Of a stretch of 64,000 nucleotides of DNA, positions 54,005 to 64,000 are shown piece by piece. The translations under genes and the position numbers were made by a program. The DNA is from Gambelia wislizenii (lineage: Eukaryota; Chordata; Lepidosauria; Squamata; Crotaphytidae). Position 1 is the first letter of the stretch, and the number at the start of each line of letters is the position of its first letter. The notes beneath the pieces were generated by a model. The model saw only the letters and a list, made by a program, of their open reading frames with translations, was not told where the DNA came from and made no database searches. The stretch is from positions 288,760,187 through 288,824,186 of the forward strand of contig JAUMIR010000001.1 of assembly GCA_030847615.1 (NCBI GenBank), read 5' to 3'.

Positions 54005-56333
54005 GTCTGCAGACTCTACTTCCCCACTTGAAACTGAAGATCCACAAAGGTGGACACTTAACTGAAGAATAAGGTCCCTCTGAGGCACCTGAATTGCCTC
54101 TGTTCTACTCATTTTGGTATTCCTCATATTGACTGGCACCATCCAAGCAGGATACTAATTGAGTAGGAATTATGTGTGTATGTGTATGTATGTGAAGGTA
54201 GCCACATTATATCTACCTGCCAGGATGCAAGCAATGTTCTGCCTGGGTGAAATCTCAGCAGGAGAGAGAAGGAAAAACCTGTTTAGAGTTTTTTTCAAAA
54301 AGAAAAGAAAGAGATTTTAGAGTTAACTGTCAAGAAGCAGGCTTGGAGCAGTGCAAGGGTATCCAGTTGCTAAATGATCTGCTTACAATCCTCTGCTTAC
54401 CTTTTCAATGAACAGGTACTGCAAAAATAGACACCGCATGTCTCTCCTCAGCAAACGACCTGAACCTGCAAAATGCATGATTGGAAAGCTTCATATAATT
54501 TGGAAGAGTGGAAGTTGTGGAAACAGGGTCAAAATAGCATGCAACTTTCCCCCCAACTTCTCTTTTTGATTAGACAAATACCTTCTTGAATCACAACAAC
54601 AGTGCTGGGAAGTAATCAAAGGGAAGAGTCCAGCAATGGAAGTACAACTTCTTTGACCAATATCATTATGCACAGCACCTGAGGTTATTATCCATGCATA
54701 ACTACTCAGACCCATCTGACCATCTCTAGATCAATGGCCCAATCCTGTTGTCAGAGTAGACCCATGCAATCAATGGGATTTGCCTGAGTGTTGACTCTCC
54801 ATTCAACAATTGGTTACACGGGTCTATGCTAGTTGGGTCTAACAATAGGATTCCAGCCATTGTATGGGAGACTTGCAGCACAAGCTTATGTGCTTCTGCT
54901 CAAAAGTAAGTCCCATTGTGTTCAGTTGGATTTATATCCCTGAGGGTACATAACATCTCCATGCCTGCTCAAGCAAGAGAAGAGCATAAACCATGGGAGG
55001 AAGTAGCCAGTGCAGGCATTTGTAAAAGCCACCATTCCCACTGTGCTTGGGCTCTAAGGATCTCTGAAACCAGGCATTCATGATATAGAGGCCTCAGAGC
55101 TGACTGCCTCTCCCTCCTGCCAGCTTCTTCATTTTCTCGCAGTTGTTGGTGCTGTTGCTTCTGCCCCTCTGTTACCCTAAATGCTAGTGATGTGAAAATT
55201 CCGCACAAGATCAAGTTTATTAATATTTTGGGAAAATTAGGAATAATTTGGCTTAGTAATCCAAGAAGGGGCAACAAGGGGACCTTCCACCTGTGTATAC
55301 CAGTACTAGCCAGGGTGGAACACACAAAAAATGTAAAATGAATGATGATCTTTATCTTTCAGAGTTCAAAAATAACACCAGTCACACACACATCCATGCA
55401 AGAAGCATTTTCACAGTGGGAGAGGCTGAGACAGAGGAATAGCAAGGCCATTTTTGATGGGCTATATGACACCTTTTCCTGAAGAGATGATGTCACAGAG
55501 GAAGGCCAGCAGGGTGGGGGTCCCAATCTGGGATGGCTACACAGTGTGGCATGGAGTAGGTATCAGGAAAGACAGCGAGCGCTTGAGTGGAGTTTTCAGG
55601 GAGTTTAAGTAGGAAAATATTTGCCCTCTGGGTATGTGATTTTGAGTGGGAAACAATATATTCCAGGAGTGTTCCATGACTGAACAATGACTCTCCAGAT
55701 ATGTTAATTATCCTATGTGTTGCTTATTTGACTCGAATAGCATTGGCTACCTCCTTTAGTGTCAGGCTTGGGGATCAGGATAGGTGTTGTTTACAGACAT
55801 TGCTTACTCCAACTACAGATAATGAGATTATTGTTTGGCACCAGATGTTCCCAGGAAATATTTTCTTACCTTAGTTTTGGAATTTGCCATGGCCAGTCCC
55901 TTGGGCAATACATGACTTTGCTATTTTTAGCGAGTGTCTTTGAAATTTTCCAGGAGGTTCCAGGAGGTTCCTGGTTTACTAAACTGTCTTCCCATGTGGA
56001 AGGCCACATTAGAGCCAAATTATTAAATGTCTGCCAATTATTGGCATACATGGGGGCTGGAGGCTTATTCTGAGTGGTATCACCTCCATATAACTATACC
56101 AGTGGAGATCTAGGGTCTCAGCCACAACACTAGAAGAAAACTGAAGGGTCCACCCCCTTCCAATTCTTCATCTTCATATGACACAATATTCACATAACTA
56201 CACTTGTCATGTATTTATCAGCCTTACATACATATCACCAAAGCAGGAAATCCAACAGTGGTTCTGCTCAATGTATTTGGCTGCCTGGCTGCTTTTTGAG
56301 GTGCAGGGTACTGTTTTGTTCTGTATTTTAGAC
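54005..56333. other. Mostly unassigned; one weak palindromic element
   Basis: Bases 54747-54856 form an imperfect palindrome (AATCCTGTTGTCAGAGTAGA versus TGGGTCTAACAATAGGATT) with 'CAATCAATGGGATTTG'-type sequence, resembling a common reptile short repeat. The rest shows nothing recognisable on either strand. Confidence 0.35.
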
Positions 56334-56456
56334 AGAGTTTGGAAATATTTCATTTTAGACTAAAACTCTCAGAATCTCCCAACTATGCTTTCCAGAGGCT
56401 ATGCTGGTTAGGGGGATTGGGAAGCTATAGATAAAAGAAGCCACTTTTCCAAACTT
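56334..56456. mobile_element. Short palindromic MITE
   Basis: AGAGTTTGGAAATATTTCAT mirrors AAGCCACTTTTCCAAACTTT. It is related to 47966-48085. Confidence 0.5.
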
Positions 56457-56712
56457 TGGTTTTATGTCACTACTGTGCTGCATCCCACTTGAGAATGTAT
56501 TTCATGAGACATGTGCCTCTTATGTCTCTTCCCAATTTCCTTTTCCTCTCTTTAACCCCTTTTCCTCTCTTTTCTTTGGCTAAACATGACAGTCTCTCTC
56601 AAGCCTTCCTTCATGTATCATGGTACCATAAGCATCTTTGCAATGTTGTGCCTTCCCCTACCATGAACCTTCAAAAATAACAGACATAACCAGGGTGACA
56701 TGTGAAGGAACA

Positions 56713-56744
<32 letters not shown>

Positions 56745-56781
56745 TCACACTCACTCTCACTCTCACTCTCGCACACACACC
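56713..56781. repeat. (CT)n/(CA)n microsatellite
   Basis: CTCTCTCT passes into CA repeats with CT interruptions. Confidence 0.9.
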
Positions 56782-57329
56782 TTGTTCCTTTCCAAAGTGC
56801 CTTCTGAACCGCTTCTCCAGAAGAAAGCCTGTGACAAAGACTGTAGGTTGATTCCCTAGAAGCAGATTGAGATCAATGGAACTTCTAAACAAGTGCATTT
56901 ATGATCAAGGAACAAAATACTTGTAAAAAGGGCAGGGAAGGTGTTATTCTTCATTATATTTCTTTAGCTTAAGCCTAACCAGTACATTACTTCTGTGCTT
57001 AAAACATTATTAGCCCATTATGCTGAAAGACAAATAAGTGAATGATTTTAAATTACTGACTTCTAATTCATAATCTGTACCCTATTCAATCTTACTATTA
57101 ATTTAAAAACATTGCATGACATTCTACTTTCACTCCCATCCCCAAAAAATGACTTCTGAAAGGGATTTGCTTCCCTTTAGTAATTTATAATAATTATCAT
57201 TGAATACAATACATCAGCAAGATGATTTACTTCTTGTTATAATGCGTAATTCTGATGTTTCTTTGAAAGTAGTTTGGGAATGAAGATTCACCCTTACAGG
57301 TGCAACCAGGTAACTTTTGCCACCTGATA

Positions 57330-57581
57330 CAGTAGGACTCCTGTATCCACTGATTCATTACCCAGTGATTCAATTATCCACGGGACACAAAACAACACAC
57401 CTACTATAGAATCTTTCCAGAAAAAGTGTGCTCTCTAGCCATTTTCTAGGTCCTCCAAGGCAACTCTATGGTATTTTAAACCCAAAGTCCCATTATTTTC
57501 AATGGTCTTCACTGTTACCATGGTTTTTGGTATCCACGGGCCTCCCAGAACCAATCCCCAGCAGATACAGGGGTCCTACTG
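57330..57581. mobile_element. Tigger-type MITE with TA duplication
   Basis: It begins CAGTAGGACTCCTGTATCC and ends ACAGGGGTCCTACTG, with TA at 57328-57329 and 57582-57583. 'CTAGGTCCTCCAAGGCAACT' relates it to the fragments at 12823 and 29366. Confidence 0.8.
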
Positions 57582-57583
57582 TA

Positions 57584-58276
57584 TTATCTGATTGATGCAA
57601 TTCCCCAAGGTGTATAAGGGATAAAGCAAATTCCAGAAACGCAAGCAGTGCTTCTATAGCAGCTGAATCTCTGCAGATCTATGTCAGTTACTGTCTCTAA
57701 GTACTTCTGGGATGCAGCAGGATGAATTAAGGTAAATGGCTAACTATATGCCAGTGTAGCTCACAAGGGAAAATCCTAACTTGGCATTCTTTCTGACACA
57801 TAAAAAGTCAAGAGAAAGGAGAATTTCAGAAAATGTAAGCATTTTGACCCATTTTCTGCAGCCTCGTTATATTTTATTCCCAGTTGGTGATGGAAACCAT
57901 TCATTCCTGTTGGAAAGAGCTGATGGTCTGTATCCCCATAACTGTTTGTCCTCTACGCAAGACTGTTGCAAAGTTTTGTGTATTATTACTGCACCAGAAT
58001 TTAGCACACTTTTCTGCCCCCAGTTCTCAGGGAGGTTTAGGTTACCTAATAAAATACACTGCATACTATCCAAATTTAGCAGATCACAGAAAAAAAATCT
58101 AAAAAAAAAAATTCTGTATTTTTTTTTTTAAATCCAGCATGTCCAGTTAGAAGAGGAAGCAAGAACATTAATTAAGAAGGAGGAGGAGAAGGGAAGGGAG
58201 GAAAAGAATAAGAAACAAGGAGTCAACTTAAAGGCATGCCTGAACAAAAACATTTTAGATTGCAACAGAGGATAAT
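57584..58276. other. Unassigned non-coding stretch
   Basis: No gene is recognised. A- and T-rich runs occur at about 58088-58132. Confidence 0.4.
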
Positions 58277-58771
58277 GGACTTGTCTACAAGGGCTAAATA
58301 ACCCATCTTGCCCTGGTCTCAGAGCCCTGCACTCCACATGAAGCAGGGCATTCCTCACCACCCCCGGGGCAGATACGGGGCTGAGACAGGGGTAGGTGGG
58401 TTAGGGCCTGATAGACCATTTTAAAAAAAAACCCAGTTTACTCCATTACTGCAGGCAAAAACTGGATTGGGCCCCACTTGTCCACAGGAGCCCGTCTAGC
58501 ATGCCAGCCCTCACTGCTGCCACCATCTCCCTAGCTTTCCTGGAAGTCAGAAAAAAGTCCCTCAGCATGTGACCAAGGCTGTCATGAGCCGCCTTCCTGC
58601 CATCTGAGTCAGCAAAGAAAAATGGCAGTGGCGGTGGCTGCAGGAATGGGCTGATGGGCCTGTTTGGACTCTGGCCTGTTCCATACAGGTAATGGGGGAA
58701 GAACGGGCCAGCTCTGCAGCCAGGGTATGCCAGCAGGGACCCAGTGTATCCTGGCTCATGTAGATGAGCTC
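58277..58771. mobile_element. Possible TIR element (GGACTTGTCTACA ends)
   Basis: The left end GGACTTGTCTACAAGGGC and the right end GGCTCATGTAGATGAGCTC match inverted at about 13 of 18 positions. The ends resemble 41330 and 42730. Support is moderate only. Confidence 0.35.
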
Positions 58772-59039
58772 TAAATCATGTAAACTGAGCCTACTCCACA
58801 GTAAATAACAGTGTGCTCCTACGTGTATCTGTGAAAATTATGCCCAGGCTAGTGGGTATAGGAAGGCAGCTTTTGTTAAATGCCATCCTAATGACAGTTT
58901 TCACTATCATTATTGATTCTTCTTGATTTCTGACCTGCATCAAGTCAATCAGTTGGGTACAGAGAGCATGATGAGTCCTCCCTGCAAGGCTGTTCTAGTG
59001 GGTGATGTGTGTGTGTAAATGGGAAGTGGGGTGTTATGA

Positions 59040-60035
59040 CATCCCACAGGTACCATCTTATCTTCCATGCTCTTTAATTATCTATATGAAGCTCCTTAGG
59101 AAAGTCATCCAGAGAGCTGGAGTGAAGTTTCATCAGTAGACTGATGACACCATTTCACTTTGTCATCTGAGTCATGTGAGCTTTTGTGAGTATCTGGATT
59201 TAATAATCGAACCTAATAAAGTGAAGCTGAATCCAGATAAGAATAATGGTGTGAACAGATTGTTCTCATGTTTCAGAACTTGGTGTTCAATCTGTTCTGG
59301 GTAGGACTGCATTCGTCCTGAAGGGGGCAAGCCCACAACTTGAGAGTCCTTCATGATACAGTTTATGTTACTGGAGGTCCAGTTGGCCTAGATGGCCCTG
59401 AATATCTTTTACCAGCTTTGAATGGTTCTCCAATTGTGGACATTCCTGGACAAGAATAGTCTGCCCACAATGGTCTGTGCCCTGGTAACCTCCTGGTTGG
59501 ATTTCATCCTGCAATATACTATAGTAGTGGCTGGTGCCTCCCATGTCAGTGAAGTACTGAATCTGGTCTGGGTTGCAGTCTAAAGTTTAAAGTAAGCACC
59601 CTAAGTGTTGAACTCTATCCCCCAAAAGGCTGAGCATCTTGGGCACCTCCTTTAAATTTCAGACAAAACCTCAGAGCAAATAATCATCCCACTGAGATGG
59701 GAGGCACAACCTACCACTGCATTATATAAGGGACTATCCAAGAAGGTGACTTGGGCATATTCTCATACCATCCCACCCATCTCTTATGATCTTCTCACAA
59801 GGTCCTGTTACATATACTATCCTTAATATAAGTGTACTATGCCACTATAAAAGAGAATTCCTTTTCTGTGGTAGCACCCTGATGTGGGAAGGCTACCAGC
59901 CTTCAAATGCCTGCTGAAGGCATTCACCCAGGTATTGTAGAATGTATTATCATGTCTCAGCATTGCTTCCGTGCTTTTGTTTACAGCTTCTTCCCTGATC
60001 TGATGAAAGATAATATTAAAATGCTTAAAATAAAT
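59040..60035 (+). pseudogene. L2-like LINE, RT to 3' end, decayed
   Basis: Fragments in shifting frames read in L2 order. 'VKFHQ' then 'TDDT' appear near 59130-59148 (the RT Asp-Asp box), and 'VKLNPDK' near 59222. 'VCALVTSWLD' near 59477 is the C-terminal block. A 3' region ends AATATTAAAATGCTTAAAAT. It encodes no usable protein. The family call rests on motif order; a CR1-group relative is the alternative. Confidence 0.55.
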
Positions 60036-60858
60036 ACTTCTGTCAGTGACAATTTATTTCTCTAACATCTGATAATAAATGTAACCATGGATTTGGTACT
60101 GACCAACAAAACAATTGAATTATAAGCCCTTTTTGCTTTCTATTGACATGGTGCTCTGATTGGATCAGGTCATATTTCTGCCATACAACTCTGCATGTTT
60201 GGGAATTAGCTTCATTAAGGGATTTTTTTGGAAAAAAAATACTTAATAGATTTCTGTATAATTCATACAATTGTGTGGTGCTTTATTTCTCCAAATATTC
60301 AACTTCTCATGACTACACATTGCAGTCCCTTTGAATCTGCAAACATTATTTCTCAGTATAGCCATGTTACCTTGACTGCAGCTGCAGCTCCACTCCTTAG
60401 TTGAAATGCCAGCTAGTGCACCAAGGATGTAAATAACAACAATGAGCTATTAAGGAATAAGTTAGAATTTGGCATCAATCCTGGAGAATGACGACAAGAA
60501 GAAAACTGGATAGATTTTGCTAATTAAAAAGAAATAACCAAATCAAGATAACAAGCTTTTGGTCTTCATAGTACCTTTGTTCATATAATAAAGAAGACTA
60601 TTATATTTAGTCCTCCCTGGCCCCTTTCATATTACACCAATTCTGCATTTGGGATCTGTCTGTGAAGCTCTTTTTAAAATAATAAATAAATAAATTTAAA
60701 ACTTCTATTTAGCTAGGAAGATTATATCCTGTTTCTGTTACAAACAGGCTGAAATTATGTAGATACATTCTGTAGATACATACAATAACATTCTCCATCT
60801 TTAATTGGTAGGGCCATAAAGAATATTCACATATTTTCTCATCCTCAACTAGAAAGCA
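60036..60858. other. Unassigned AT-rich stretch
   Basis: No gene or element is recognised. Confidence 0.4.
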
Positions 60859-61218
60859 TATCCTCCAACATTTCACAGATGAAAACTGGGACATGGATGG
60901 CCAAGCAACCAAGCAGAGTGGTTCAAGATGTCAGAAGGAGGAAGAACTCACAATGAAACTGCAGACGTTTGTTTTTGCCTGAGCCTACTGGGAAGGACAA
61001 GATTCTGCCCCACCTCTCCCCTTCCCCCAGCTGAGTTAATTGAGTGTAAATTACTTTTGCACCTTGAACTCATTTTGAAGCAATTGGAGACAAAGGGACA
61101 ACTGAGGACAAAGGTAGAAAGTGGGAAGAGCAGAGAGAAACTGGGAGATTTTAAAAACTGCAGAAAAGTAGGACAATAGATGACTGTCCCTGCCAAATCA
61201 GAGCAGTTGGAGAGTACG
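60859..61218. repeat. Dispersed repeat, second copy
   Basis: 'TTTCACAGATGAAAACTGGG', 'CAGAGAGAAACTGGGAGATT', 'GACTGTCCCTGCCAAATCAG' and 'AGTTGGAGAGTAC' are colinear with 26360-27131 minus its Tigger insertion. Confidence 0.5.
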
Positions 61219-61544
61219 AGGCAGAGTGTCTTAAGACATTGAGATACCCTATTGAGAAAATGGCTGCTAAATTGCTACAGGGTTTGGGGAATTTGGAGGA
61301 TTTAGAGCAAAACCTGTAATTTTGTACCAAAAACAATGTATTTCGTGCAAAAACATTTTTTCAGAAAACCATGCTTTTTGCATGAAAACTCTAGAAATGT
61401 GAAAAATCATTGAAAAATGCACAAAAGCTTTCATAATCTCTCTTAGCAGGAAGAAAACATTTTAAATCATTCTTTCTTGCATACAAGGATGAAATAAGCA
61501 AGGATTTTCCTCTCTAGGAGCTGGGCAGAAGTAGTCAACAAATT
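61219..61544. other. Unassigned A-rich stretch
   Basis: No gene is recognised. The word GCAAAAACATTTTTTC and its variants repeat loosely near 61345-61400. Confidence 0.35.
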
Positions 61545-61816
61545 GAGCCCTGGTGGCGTAGTGGTTAAATGCCAGTACTGCAAGTCACCACGTTGCAAGT
61601 TCTATTCCAGCAGGCTCCAAGGTTCACTCAGCCTTCCATCCTTTCGTAGGTCAGTAAAATGAGTACCCAGCTTGTGGGGGCAATTAGCTAACACACATTG
61701 GAAACTGTTTAATGCAGTGTAGATGTGTAAATAGCTATTGCTTAAAATAATTTGTAAGCCACTCTGATAGCCTTGTGGCTGAAGAGCGGGGTATAAATAA
61801 CTAAAATAATAAATAA
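61545..61816 (+). mobile_element. Sauria SINE, full length
   Basis: The head GAGCCCTGGTGGCGTAGTGG with GTTAAATGCC is the tRNA-like pol III A-box region. A degenerate B box (GCAAGTTCTATTCC) follows. The body 'AAAATGAGTACCCAGCTTGT' leads to 'GCCACTCTGATAGCC' and the RTE/BovB-like 3' end 'GAAGAGCGGGGTATAAATAA'. In the family this 3' end recruits the BovB-type LINE machinery. A BovB fragment is present at 11956-12545. Confidence 0.85.
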
Positions 61817-62625
61817 TTGCTTTCTTCAGGAACAATATGCAGAAGGTCTTCTTTCTTCCAGCTTCCTCATGCTGGAAGCCTGAGTTTTCCCTTTCATACA
61901 TCTTCTCAACTTTGCTAGAGATGTTACCCTTAAAGTTATGATCACAATTATCCTTGTGCTATGTTGAACTCAAAGAGGCATGCTGAGAGAGGGGGAAAGA
62001 GAGACTGAGAGAAAAAAAGAGAGAATAAATTTTACATAAAAGTAAGTAATGGCACTAAGGACATTATCACATGACTGTACATAACCACTGTAATTCCACA
62101 ATTGAAGAAACCAGAAACATAGCAGCATGATTACATTCATTTTCATACTTTGACACAATTGCACAACACTACTGCTAACAGAATATTGCATGATCATCTA
62201 CTAGCAGTTTAAGAATGCGATTGAAGCTTGTGCTATTGTAACACTTGTTTTTGCATTGTGTTGGAAGAGCACTGCATTGCCGCTTCGAGATGGTGCCTTT
62301 AAAAAAAATCTTGTCCTTCCGTGATTTCACATCCTCTCTCTTTTTGCAGCAATTAATCTGTAGTCAGCCTGAGTTTATTTGTGCTTCATTCTTTAGTTTG
62401 CATTTTTCTCTCTCAGCTTCATGTTTGAAGACCATATATTACAGAGCCTCTCACCTTGAAATATTATGAAATCTTAGTATTGACAAACAAATCTACTTCA
62501 TACATTTTTAGCACTGAAGACTACACCTGCTTTATTTCTCTGCTAGACCCTGTTTGGAGGGGGCTATGGTGCTGGTTGTTGCTCACCTTCTGCTTGTGAA
62601 TACTAATTACTTTGTTTTTGAGATA
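61817..62625. other. Unassigned non-coding stretch
   Basis: No gene is recognised. Confidence 0.4.
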
Positions 62626-63235
62626 GGAGATTATTAGACACATCAAAAGTAGTGTTACAGCAATACCAGGAGATCACAAAAGGGTTCCCTTTTCAGATGA
62701 TATCATTCCCCCCTTATTATGCATCCATTCTGCTGCCATCCCACCAGCACTGCTTTTTACTAATGTGAGAAGCCATCAATGGATCCCTCGTTCCATTTGT
62801 GTTCTGGACTTGCCTGTGTGTGACGAGGTGCCCCATTATGCTGGCAAGATCCCAGCATCAATGGGAGGTCCCTGCCAGAATACTCCCGGGTAATCCCGGG
62901 ACATCCAGGTAATCTAACCTCTTTTTTGTACCCTCCCCAGGTTACTTGCAAATTTCTTGGTGTGTGTATGTGCTTTTCAAAATGTTTTGGTGTATATTTT
63001 TATTTTTACTTTTGAATTTCCCATGCTCACATCTTCTCACAAGAATCTGCAGGATCTCGATCCAGGAAGTGAACAAAGCTCCGTTAGAGCTCCTTTCATG
63101 CCAGGGCTGCCCTGTCGATGGGAGAGGAGGTAAGTGTGGTGGGGAGGGTGATGGTGGCGGGACAGGGGTGGGACAGGTGCAGGAGTGGAGACTGTGGGAC
63201 AGGAATGCTTTTTTTGCTCCTGTCTGATAATCTCT
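62626..63235. mobile_element. Harbinger-like MITE
   Basis: The left end GGAGATTATTAGACAC and right end CTGTCTGATAATCTCT are flanked by ATA (62623-62625 and 63236-63238), a probable mutated TWA duplication. The interior is closely colinear with 51716-52308 ('CACTGCTTTTTACTAATGTG', 'CGGGACATCCAGGTAA', 'GAGAGGAGGTAAGTG'). Confidence 0.72.
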
Positions 63236-63238
63236 ATA

Positions 63239-64000
63239 CACTACTGCCTCACGTTTCCCAACAATATAAATATGTCTAATGTTTGGGTGTCTAATTCAAT
63301 TCAGAGGCAGGGCCAGTGCTCCCCATGAGCAGCATGAGAGCATGCTCTACTCTTCTTCCCACCATGTATAGGCTATGAAGTTAGAGGTCATCCAAACTAC
63401 TCCCTTGCACAGTATATGGTATCATAACATAGCAATGCAAAGAAGAAAAATAAAATTTTTGATAAGGGTTGTAGTAACATAGGTTTTCAGATTCAAATTC
63501 ATCCCCTTCGAATATACAGTGACAACAATGCTGCTACCTTTGTTAAATTTGATCCAAGGTAGTATACAATTTACAGAGACTTGGGAATACTACTTTGGAG
63601 TGGGGGAGAGAAACCCTATGCATGTATACGCACATACGGAGAATCCATCTGTGCCAATGTTTCACTTTTCCTCCCTCTGGGATTCTACCTGCTAGGACTG
63701 TAGACAGCTGGTCAATGAAAGAGCTTCTATTTGCTATCTGGTCACTGGGGAAAGTCACTGGGTAGATCTCCAGGGTGCAGAAAATATGAGAAGACTAAAT
63801 ATGCTTTTATCCTCACACTGTCCCCACAGATGGAGACAGGCAACACAACTCTCTTACTTTGTCCTTGTTTTCTTCCAGGATTCTTCTCATTCACTGTCTC
63901 TGTTATGCAGCTGAACTGAAAGTGTGGAAGAATAGTTATTCCTGGAAAAATCAATCCCTATTCAAGTATTCCATGTTCAGTGAGAATAAACATGCAAAGA
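63239..64000. other. Unassigned non-coding end of window
   Basis: No gene is recognised. A pyrimidine tract and AG near 63866-63879 (TTGTTTTCTTCCAG) could pass for a splice acceptor, but no supported exon follows. Confidence 0.35.

Noticed and set aside
63860..63925. Possible splice acceptor and short exon
   Set aside because: A pyrimidine tract plus AG is common by chance. No conserved frame or donor site could be supported.
1..64000. CRISPR arrays, operons, bacterial genes, tRNA or rRNA genes
   Set aside because: No regular spacer-repeat arrays, ribosome-binding-site-led genes or RNA gene folds were seen. Repeat content is vertebrate. tRNA-like boxes occur only within SINEs.

Overview
This window is non-coding eukaryotic DNA from a vertebrate. 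Its repeat content points to a squamate reptile. The evidence is abundant CR1 LINEs with the ATTCTATG-type 3' tail, a BovB/RTE fragment, Sauria-type tRNA SINEs, a Penelope-like element, L2-like LINE remnants and many short DNA transposons (Tigger/pogo, hAT, Harbinger-like, mariner). The 3' sequence of the Sauria SINE copies suggests an iguanian lizard; that last step is inference. I found no convincing host exon, tRNA, rRNA or CRISPR. The window is probably intergenic or a large intron.

Layout. 1-4.5 kb: hAT-like fragments and two Harbinger-like MITEs. 4.5-8 kb: a decayed Penelope-like element (RT, then GIY-YIG remnant, then tail) broken up by a long-TIR MITE, a reverse CR1 and Tigger MITEs. 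8-20 kb: sparse; a tRNA SINE, a reverse BovB fragment, a 9-unit minisatellite, a hAT MITE with a perfect 8-bp duplication and a Harbinger-like MITE. 20-24.5 kb: a LINE-like repeat followed by a ~3.2-kb tandem array of GAGCTTCTGG-type units, into which a solo LTR (4-bp duplication) and a SINE fragment have inserted. 26-27 kb: Tigger MITEs. 28.4-37 kb: a CR1 complex, with an old reverse CR1 lying head-to-head with a forward CR1 that is itself split by a young CR1. The young copy keeps an esterase-type ORF1 fragment and a complete 970-residue ORF2. 37.5-38.5 kb: a dead mariner with TA duplications. 39-46 kb: TIR elements, including a GC-rich-core Tigger MITE and a 331-bp, nearly perfect foldback element. 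46-47 kb: an old CR1 inside a LINE-like repeat. 48.4-50.9 kb: a second young CR1, nearly identical and colinear with the first. 51.4-54 kb: more Harbinger-like elements. 54-64 kb: mostly unassigned sequence with a Tigger MITE, an L2-like LINE, a full Sauria SINE and another Harbinger-like MITE.

How the parts work together: the only apparently functional coding capacity is the CR1 machinery (endonuclease plus reverse transcriptase in ORF2, SGNH esterase in ORF1). All short DNA elements are non-autonomous, and none of their transposases is intact here. The nesting order gives a relative history: PLE, BovB, L2-like and old CR1 first, then MITEs, then the two young CR1 copies. All comparisons were made by eye and no database search was run. 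Superfamily names therefore rest on remembered motifs, terminal sequences and target duplications.
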